Positions 59,601 to 64,000 of a stretch of 64,000 bases of DNA are shown here, piece by piece (the stretch's first letter is position 1; each line of letters begins with the position of its first letter). The position numbers were made by a program, and so were the translations under genes. The DNA comes from Oxyruncus cristatus (taxonomy: Eukaryota > Chordata > Aves > Passeriformes > Cotingidae): the NCBI GenBank assembly GCA_013399855.1, contig VXAY01002132.1:1102463-1166462 (forward strand), read 5' to 3'. The notes below the pieces were generated by a model. It was not told the DNA's origin. It did not search any database and was given only the letters and a program-made list of their open reading frames with translations.

Positions 59601-59863
59601 TTCCCCTGCCCGCAGTGGGAACACTCACAGAACTCCACCAGCAGCAACTGGTGCTCACTCAAGGCACGGGCAAAGTTGTGCTCATGGAGCACCAGGACAT
59701 TGTCCTCCTCCTTGATCTCATCTGAGAGCACTTCATCCTCTTCCTTCTCCCTTTCCTCTTCTGCCACCACCTCCCCATCCTTCTCCTCGTCGCCCAGTGC
59801 TGGGCCCAGCCAGGCCAGCGACAGCACCAGCAGCCAAACCAGCCGGGACCCGCAGCCCCACAT
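56566..59863 (-). CDS. PDIA2: PDIA2, protein disulfide-isomerase A2 (complete, 11 exons)
   Basis: PDIA2 is an ER-luminal enzyme that forms, breaks and shuffles disulfide bonds in secretory proteins and acts as a chaperone; in mammals it is enriched in pancreas. Exons on the minus strand are 59629-59863, 58974-59180, 58572-58705, 58362-58499, 58171-58287, 57969-58094, 57699-57893, 57238-57358, 56937-57118, 56756-56842 and 56566-56646. They sum to 1623 nt, 540 residues (human 525). Residues 1-24 form a signal peptide ending Pro-Ala-Leu-Gly, followed by an acidic stretch (25-54). Domains follow as a-b-b'-a'. Active sites are CGHC (Cys83, Cys86) and CSHC (Cys429, Cys432). The C-terminus is RDEL. 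N-glycosylation sequons occur in several exons. The start has a good context (CACC before ATG). Neighbours AXIN1 and ARHGDIG are the same as in human, which supports PDIA2 over other PDI family members. Confidence 0.96.
56756..56842 (-). CDS. PDIA2: PDIA2 exon 10: end of a' domain
   Basis: This exon has 29 codons. It encodes [20 protein letters not shown] followed by MLPVEPPV. The acceptor is tggctccag and the donor is gtgagt. Confidence 0.94.
56937..57118 (-). CDS. PDIA2: PDIA2 exon 9: second active site CSHC
   Basis: This 182-bp exon has Ala-Pro-Trp-Cys-Ser-His-Cys at residues 426-432, where most PDIs have CGHC and human PDIA2 has CTHC. It continues [18 protein letters not shown] and [16 protein letters not shown] with the cis-Pro. 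The acceptor is ccgcag and the donor is gtacgt. Confidence 0.95.
57238..57358 (-). CDS. PDIA2: PDIA2 exon 8: linker and start of a' domain
   Basis: This exon is 121 bp. It encodes [20 protein letters not shown] and then [16 protein letters not shown], the classical lead-in to the second active site, with Tyr split after one base. The acceptor is tccccacag and the donor is gtaagt. Confidence 0.95.
57699..57893 (-). CDS. PDIA2: PDIA2 exon 7: b' domain end and x-linker
   Basis: This exon has 65 codons in phase 0. It starts [20 protein letters not shown] and includes [17 protein letters not shown]. It ends in VLDGKVK before the linker to the second catalytic domain. The acceptor is ctgcccag and the donor is gtgagg. 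Confidence 0.95.
57969..58094 (-). CDS. PDIA2: PDIA2 exon 6: b' domain
   Basis: This exon has 42 codons in phase 0. It starts [20 protein letters not shown] and ends in ASTFRGE. The Asn-Lys-Ser sequon is a potential glycosylation site. The acceptor is cctcctcag and the donor is gtgagg. The b' domain is the main peptide-binding site in the family. Confidence 0.94.
58171..58287 (-). CDS. PDIA2: PDIA2 exon 5: b to b' boundary
   Basis: This exon has 39 codons in phase 0. It encodes [11 protein letters not shown], a Leu-rich helix and [13 protein letters not shown], a signature of PDIA2/P4HB-type b' entry. The acceptor is ccctggcag and the donor is gtacag. Confidence 0.94.
58362..58499 (-). CDS. 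PDIA2: PDIA2 exon 4: b domain
   Basis: This exon has 46 codons in phase 0. It starts [20 protein letters not shown] and ends in the strand DTICLFKK. The acceptor is ctgtgcag and the donor is gtgagg. It is the redox-inactive b domain, with no cysteine pair. Confidence 0.94.
58572..58705 (-). CDS. PDIA2: PDIA2 exon 3: end of a domain, start of b domain
   Basis: This 134-bp exon encodes a Trp-Met-Arg-Arg-Arg helix ([16 protein letters not shown]) and then the b-domain strand [12 protein letters not shown], ending in phase 0. The acceptor is catggcag and the donor is gtgggc. The pattern follows the human protein closely. Confidence 0.94.
58974..59180 (-). CDS. PDIA2: PDIA2 exon 2: first thioredoxin active site CGHC
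   Basis: This 207-bp exon begins with the last two bases of Tyr79 and then Ala-Pro-Trp-Cys-Gly-His-Cys. It continues with the thioredoxin fold ([30 protein letters not shown]) and ends at YTG with Gly split. The acceptor is ctgcccgcag and the donor is gtaggg. The cis-Pro loop (Ser-Tyr-Pro-Thr) is present. Confidence 0.95.
59395..59452 (+). repeat. 29-bp tandem duplication in PDIA2 intron 1
   Basis: Two adjacent 29-bp units (59395-59423 and 59424-59452) differ at one base (TCTCTG versus TCCCTG). They sit within a wider C/T-rich, TGTCCC-rich stretch (about 59220-59480) of PDIA2 intron 1. Confidence 0.85.
59629..59863 (-). CDS. PDIA2: PDIA2 exon 1: signal peptide, acidic segment, start of a domain
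   Basis: This exon has 78 codons plus one base. It encodes Met, a hydrophobic core ([17 protein letters not shown]) and an acidic run rich in Glu and Asp. It ends in LLLVEF with the Tyr codon split before the active site. The donor is gtgagt. The preceding bases CACC give a good Kozak context, so this start is chosen. Confidence 0.95.
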
Positions 59864-60120
59864 GGTGCCGGTGCAGAAGACGTTGTGCAGGGGGCAGGAC
59901 GCAGATAAGAGCCCTGGGGCGGGAGGTGCGGGTCCCCTGGGGCTCGTGGCCCTCCGCTACTGGCTGCCCGGCAGGACCGATAAGGCAGCGGGACCAGGTG
60001 GCTGTTTTCAGCCGCTCGTCAGCGCAGGGAGACCTGGCCCTGCCAGTGGGATGGGGACAGGGACAGGGGGAGACAGGGAGCAGGGGGACGGGCAGAGGTG
60101 ACGGGGGCACAGACACACCA
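59864..60120 (-). promoter_or_regulatory. PDIA2: PDIA2 5' flank and promoter region
   Basis: About 260 bp separate the PDIA2 start codon from the putative 3' end of ARHGDIG, so the promoter must lie here unless it overlaps the neighbour. The stretch is GC-rich, with a GC box (cccgcccc on the minus strand near 59917). It has two GATA cores (AGATAA at 59903-59908 and CGATAA at 59978-59983) in the same orientation. No clear TATA box was seen. Confidence 0.45.
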
Positions 60121-60141
60121 GTAAGAGACCAGTCTGTAGGG

Positions 60142-60147
60142 TTTAAT
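60142..60147 (-). terminator. ARHGDIG: Possible ARHGDIG poly(A) signal ATTAAA
   Basis: ATTAAA on the minus strand lies 310 bases after the stop codon. No AATAAA was found between the stop and the PDIA2 5' end. An A/T-rich patch at 60265-60300 lies between the two. The 3' end would fall near 60120, about 260 bp from the PDIA2 start codon. Confidence 0.45.
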
Positions 60148-60456
60148 GGCGATGGAAGAGCACAGCCTGCGACCGGGCGGGTACCGGGCACGGCACCACC
60201 ACGGTGGGGTCACAGCCCCGGCCCCAGCAATGGGGACGCCATGAGGACCAGGCGGGCGTCGAGATTTAAAAAAAAAGAGCAATTAAAAATAACTTTGGTT
60301 GCGAAGACCACGACCACGGGCGCCCACTCGCTAAGGGACCCCCCCTCAACCCTTGGCGCGACTGGGGCAAGCGCGGCGGTGCCGGCGAGGGGTCCCCCGG
60401 GGTGGCGGCACCGCGGGCCCCGAGCTGGCGGGAGGAACCGGGGTGCGGAGCGGGGG

Positions 60457-60656
60457 TCAGTCCTCCCAGTCCTTCTTTATGCAGAGGCCCCACTCCCAGG
60501 AGAGGTGCTCCGTCTTGTCGTCGTCGGTGACGAGGGAGCGGACGCGGTAGGAGCCCCGTGCCAGCCATCCCCGCGGCGCCTCCTCCGCCGGCGTCACCAC
60601 CTCGTACTCCTCGGCCCGCGGCGCGTAGCTGCCCACCATGAAGACGTCGCGATCCA
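60457..60656 (-). CDS. ARHGDIG: ARHGDIG terminal coding exon
   Basis: The acceptor is ctcgcccag. The exon encodes [53 protein letters not shown] and Trp-Glu-Asp, with TGA at 60457-60459. The closing Trp-Glu-Trp...Lys-Lys-Asp-Trp pattern is the family C-terminus. Confidence 0.96.
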
Positions 60657-62963
60657 CTGGGCGAGAAGGGGAGAGGAGGGACGGGTGAGTGGGGCCAGGA
60701 TGGCACTGCCCCCCGGCCAGCCCTCCCCTCCAGCCCAGCCCCCGGCCCCACTCACCGGGCCGGCCCCGGCGGTAGGTGAGGTGCAGGCACCGCAGCCCGC
60801 AGACGATCTCCCTGTTCACCTGCGGGCAGAGGGCAGGCAGAGGTGCCTCGGGCGCTGCCCCAGAGCGTGAGGCCCTCGCCACTCTTGGGCACCCATCCTG
60901 ACACCCACAGCTTCTGGGATCCAGCCCCTTGTCAGGGTTGGGCACTGAGGAGCATCAGGGGGGCAGGGAGCCCCAAGAGGGGCAGGGACTTGGAGACGGT
61001 GGGGATCCCCCCTCAGGAGGGGCAGGGACCTCCAGGGATCCCTGGGATAGGCAGGGACCCAATATCCGTGGGACCTCTGGGAGGAGCAGGGACTCTGGGC
61101 TGGCAGGAACCCTCAGGAGGGGCAAGGACCTGGGGGTGGCAGTCACACTGGGGACAGCAAGGATTCCCAGGGTGGCAGGGAGCCAGGACGGCAGGAACCT
61201 CAGGGTGGGCAGAGACCCTCAGAGGGGCATGGACTCTGTGGCTAAGGGGTGGGAAGCAGACACCCCAAGGCAGCAGGGACCCCAAATGGCAGGGACCCTG
61301 GGGCAGGCAGGAACCCATGGGCATCAGGAGGGACCCTGTGAGGCAGGAACGTGTGGGAAAAGGGACCCATGGGGAGCAGGGACCCCTTGGGGTAGGGAAT
61401 CCAGGGTGGGAGGGCAGGGGCCCCAGATAACAAGGATCCTTTGGGCCAGGGACATGTGGGAAAAGGGACCCATGGGGAGCATGGACCTCATGAAGGACCT
61501 CGTCAGGCAGGGACCCTGGGGTGTGAGGGCAGCAGGGCCATGCCCAGACAGTGGACACAGGTCACCACACCCCCAGCTCACCTTGAAGGACACCTTCACC
61601 CTGTAGTCCACCCCCTCCTTCAGCACAAAGGCCCTGCCCCGCAGCCCCTCCAGGTCTCCTGTGTGGGGAGATGGTCCATCAGCCTGGTACTCCTTCCTCC
61701 TCCTCCTCCCACAGGTGTCCCCACAGCTCACCTGTCAGGTCCATGGTGATGGGCCCCGGCGCCTGCTCACACATCAGGGTCAGCCTTGTCACCTGCACGT
61801 TGGGCACGCTGGCATCTAGGGACAAACAGTGGGGCCCAGGCCCTACCCACCATGCCCAGCCCACTGGCACCTCCATCCCAGTGAGCTGAGGGGCTGCTCA
61901 TGCTCCTGTAACAGCAGGAAGGGCCACAGTGTCCCTGGTGGGGGGTTGGAATCAGGAGAGCCGGGTACCCAGGCAAGGCACAGGAGAACAGGGCATCTCG
62001 GGTCACCCCAACATTGGCACCAGTGCCATTGGGGTAAAATCATGTTTAAAGGACCCAGACATGGGTATGTCCCTGGATGCACCATTCCCTGGCTCAGGAG
62101 CAGGACAGAGGCAGAGGAGGAAGATGCAGCATGTGCAGCAAAGGCATCCCTTGGGGTGGGGACTGGTCTGAGTTACCCCACCAGCCCAACCTGCACCCCA
62201 GCAGCCCGCACACCCCCCGCTCGCACACACACCACCGTGCACCCCTCACACACACTCCTGCTTTGCACGGACCTCCCCCTCCAGCCCGCAGCCCCCCCGT
62301 GCACCCACGGATGCCCACAGGGGTGGTGGGCCCGTGGGCCCCCCCAGACCAGGCCAGCACCAGGCTGGGGGGTGCCGTGGGTGCCATGGAGAGCGGGGGC
62401 ACCTTCTGGGCACCGGCAGCCGTGCTACCCCGGCCCCCCCGCTGCTCGTTCCCCTCCGTCATCGCCATGAATTTCCCGGTTCCCTGTAGCCGTTCCTATG
62501 GAAACTGCGGCGGTGATCCCGTAACCAAGGCAACCGGGGTCCCCGGGCACCGGTACCCTGTCGGCAGGGGATGCCGGGGTCTCTGCGCGGGTGGGGGGCA
62601 CAGGCAGCGCCCACGGGCGATGCCAGCAGGGATGTGTCCTCCCTTCCGGGGATGCCCCGCGGGTGCTGGGCATTCCCGAGCTCCCTGCACTCGCCGAGGC
62701 TGCATCACCCAGTCGGGGTGCCGGGGTGGTGGGGGCCCGGAGTGCCAGGGTGCACATCCCCAGGAGCAGCCCCCCGCCTTACCCACGGCGGCAGGGATGG
62801 CACCCAGCAGCGCCTGCTTGTACTTCCGCAGGCTCTCATCCCCTGGGTCCAGCTCCTGGATCTCCCGCAGGCTCTTCTTCTCCGGCGTCTTGTACGCCAG
62901 GGCCACGTCGGCAACCTCCTCCTCCTCCTCCAGCGACAGCGTCACCCCCTCCTTGTCAGCCAT
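60457..62963 (-). CDS. ARHGDIG: ARHGDIG, Rho GDP-dissociation inhibitor gamma (RhoGDI-3), complete in five coding exons
   Basis: RhoGDIs extract prenylated Rho GTPases from membranes and hold them in the GDP form in the cytosol. Coding exons on the minus strand are 62783-62963, 61732-61815, 61582-61658, 60756-60819 and 60457-60656; phases agree and give 201 residues. The N-terminal regulatory arm contains [16 protein letters not shown] and [12 protein letters not shown]. The immunoglobulin-like C-terminal domain contains [43 protein letters not shown] and the terminal [16 protein letters not shown]. Neighbourhood (next to PDIA2 and AXIN1) and the start MADKEG, matching an internal ADKEG in human ARHGDIG, favour gamma over alpha or beta. 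Mammalian RhoGDI-gamma has about 27 extra hydrophobic N-terminal residues that target it to Golgi and vesicles; they are not encoded here. The ATG lies five bases past an acceptor, so an upstream untranslated exon is expected. Confidence 0.93.
60756..60819 (-). CDS. ARHGDIG: ARHGDIG coding exon 4
   Basis: This is a 64-bp exon with acceptor gcccgcag and donor gtgagt. It encodes [20 protein letters not shown] and Pro, ending on the first base of Val. It matches the human VHREIVSGLKCLHHTYRRG segment. Confidence 0.94.
60820..61581 (-). repeat. ARHGDIG: ARHGDIG intron containing a degenerate minisatellite with GGCAGGGACC core
   Basis: Most of this 762-bp intron (about 60955-61535) is a decayed tandem array whose plus-strand core is GGCAGGGACC, spaced irregularly about every 25-35 bp. 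A more recent duplication (GTGGGAAAAGGGACCCATGG, then GGAGCA) recurs about 103 bp apart near 61352 and 61455. The array explains long ORFs on both strands here. Confidence 0.7.
61582..61658 (-). CDS. ARHGDIG: ARHGDIG coding exon 3
   Basis: This is a 77-bp exon with acceptor ccacacag and donor gtgagc. It encodes [20 protein letters not shown] and KVSFK. The [11 protein letters not shown] signature is diagnostic of RhoGDIs. Confidence 0.95.
61732..61815 (-). CDS. ARHGDIG: ARHGDIG coding exon 2
   Basis: This is an 84-bp exon with acceptor gtccctag and donor gtgagc. It encodes [20 protein letters not shown] and PITMDLTG, the first strands of the immunoglobulin-like domain whose pocket takes up the prenyl group. 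Human has NVQVTRLTL at the same place. Confidence 0.93.
61816..62782 (-). other. ARHGDIG: ARHGDIG intron between coding exons 1 and 2, with CpG-rich block
   Basis: This is a 967-bp intron. Its 5' part (about 62400-62780) is CpG-rich and carries two RFX X-box-like motifs (62492-62505 and 62521-62534). The middle (62160-62330) is a C-rich stretch with CACA runs. No exon was seen in it. Confidence 0.7.
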
Positions 62964-62968
62964 GATGT
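62783..62968 (-). CDS. ARHGDIG: ARHGDIG first coding exon: N-terminal regulatory arm
   Basis: The acceptor (ccccgcag) ends just before 62968 and the ATG is at 62961-62963. It encodes [20 protein letters not shown], then the conserved [20 protein letters not shown] helix-turn that contacts the GTPase switch regions. It ends AIPAAV with an Asp codon split after one base. The donor is gtaagg. Confidence 0.9.
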
Positions 62969-63925
62969 CTGCGGGGGACAGGCAGTGGCAGCCCCGGGGA
63001 CACCCCGGGGGACACCCCCCATGCCCTGACAAAAAGGTGCTGGCGGGCGGGGGGTGGCTGAGCTGCGACACGCCACGGATGGATGCGGGCAATCCCCGTG
63101 GGGCAGACGAGCTGTTCTCCTGCTCGGAGCAGTGGGGACAGCGCCAGGCTCCGTGTCCCCAGGGCCTGGTGGCACAGCTGAGACCAGAGGTGTTGCCGCC
63201 GGCTGCATTTCCGCACGGTCATGGAGCAAAACGAGCTGGTGCCTGTGTGGTGTGCTCAGTGCGGGGGGCGCCTGCAGACCCTTGCAGCCCACAGGCCCCT
63301 TCGGTGTCGCACAGAGGGGTGCTTGTCACCACCCTACGGTCCCCTCCAACCCAGCTGGGCAGCCACCAGCCCCATCTCCCACCCCATACCCAAACCACAG
63401 GCAGCTGCAGGGCAAAAAGGCATCTCTGGGGCAAACAGTGGCTCCGGTGCTGCCAGGCTGCTGGGGGGCACCAGGCTGGGTGATGTTCCCACAGCCCCTG
63501 ACTCTCCCTGCCCACTGCATTGCCCCCAGTCCTTGTGGCTGCAAGCACTGAGCTCCCCAAAGCCTCTAGAACCCCATCCCTGGGGACATGCTGGGGACAC
63601 AGCATGGGGCAGGGGCCACCGTGCTCAGCCCTGGGGCCACAGGGCTGCAGGTCTCCAGTGCAGCGGCAGTGACGGGGACACAGAGCAGTGGCCCTGCTGC
63701 ACTTCTGGGCCCCCCACCACGGCTGCTCTCGACCGTCGCGGCAGCGTGCGGGGGCTCCCAGACCAGGGATGAACCCACCCTGGGGCTGGCGGGCCCCCCA
63801 CGGGTGGCAGGGCAGGGTGACATGCGGGGGGTGCCACAGGCAGGGGGACGGCAGGGGCTCCCCCGTGAGACTCTCCGGTCCCCCCGGGCCCGGGGTGATG
63901 CACCTGGTGCCCGGGGGATGCTCAC
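62969..63925 (-). other. ARHGDIG: Putative ARHGDIG 5' intron
   Basis: This is 0.96 kb of GC-rich DNA between the candidate first exon and the first coding exon. No other coding segment, including a counterpart of the mammalian hydrophobic N-terminal exon, was recognised. Long ORFs on both strands are compositional. Confidence 0.4.
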
Positions 63926-64000
63926 CTGTTGGGGGGACCCGGAGTGATGCTCGCCCGCCCTCCCCGGGACAATGCCCCCCGCCGCCCCCCGGGCGCTGCC
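63926..64000 (-). other. ARHGDIG: Candidate ARHGDIG 5' untranslated exon with splice donor
   Basis: On the minus strand this very CpG-rich stretch ends in CCAACAG followed by gtgagc, a near-perfect donor. It holds no ATG. It would splice about 0.96 kb downstream to the acceptor just before the MADKEG start. The CpG density suits a promoter-proximal first exon. The assignment is inference only, and the exon would extend beyond the window. Confidence 0.35.

Noticed and set aside
59067..60101. 344-codon plus-strand ORF
   Set aside because: It overlaps PDIA2 exons 1 and 2 and the CT-rich intron 1 in antisense. It is compositional and Pro/Ser/Leu rich.
59797..60870. 357-codon plus-strand ORF
   Set aside because: It lies antisense to PDIA2 exon 1 and ARHGDIG exons in CpG-rich DNA, with no domain similarity.
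61013..61558. 181-codon minus-strand and 225-codon plus-strand ORFs in the ARHGDIG intron
   Set aside because: Both are translations of the GGCAGGGACC minisatellite and show the repeat as degenerate Gly/Pro-rich units.
62077..63483. 468-codon plus-strand ORF, the longest in the window
   Set aside because: It runs antisense to the ARHGDIG first coding exon through GC-rich DNA poor in stop codons. Its product is Pro/His/Gly/Ser low complexity with no domain.
1..64000. tRNA, rRNA, snoRNA or microRNA genes
   Set aside because: No clover-leaf with A and B boxes, no rRNA sequence and no convincing C/D or H/ACA box pair was seen by eye. A covariance-model scan would be needed to exclude them.

Overview
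The window is nuclear DNA from a vertebrate, almost certainly a bird. It contains multi-exon genes with GT-AG introns, and the only recognisable transposable elements are fragments of CR1, the dominant avian LINE. The exon sequences resemble bird and mammal proteins. Three genes are identified, in the order and orientation known from human 16p13.3: AXIN1 (+), then PDIA2 (-), then ARHGDIG (-). AXIN1 and PDIA2 converge tail to tail. PDIA2 and ARHGDIG lie head to tail on the minus strand.

Layout. Bases 1-24498 are the 3' part of the very long AXIN1 intron 2; the first coding exon (with the RGS domain) and the promoter lie to the left, outside the window. Eight AXIN1 coding exons follow between 24499 and 54252: the central scaffold, the GSK3-binding helix, the beta-catenin-binding segment, the His-rich region and the C-terminal DIX domain. 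The mammalian 36-residue optional exon 9 was not found. Two poly(A) signals (54571 and 55841) suggest a short and a long 3'UTR. After about 0.7 kb of spacer, PDIA2 is complete in 11 exons (59863 down to 56566, 540 codons), with a signal peptide, two thioredoxin active sites (CGHC and CSHC) and a C-terminal RDEL retention signal. ARHGDIG is complete in five coding exons (62963 down to 60457, 201 codons), with a possible untranslated first exon at the right edge.

Composition changes along the window. The left 45 kb is AT-richer intron with a few CpG clusters and several stretches that look like conserved non-coding elements. From about 46 kb the DNA becomes GC- and CpG-rich, introns shrink to about 70-900 bp, and minisatellites appear. 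This GC-rich part lacks stop codons by composition and generates many long spurious ORFs, up to 468 codons.

Function. AXIN1 is the scaffold of the beta-catenin destruction complex, PDIA2 an ER oxidoreductase/chaperone, and ARHGDIG a Rho-family GDP-dissociation inhibitor. They share no pathway; their linkage is ancestral synteny. I see no sign of an undescribed system. The most interesting items are a pair of RFX X-box-like motifs in a CpG-rich ARHGDIG intron, a human-unlike ARHGDIG N-terminus, a tandem NAGNAG acceptor at the AXIN1 DIX exon, and CpG-rich candidate regulatory islands inside AXIN1 introns.
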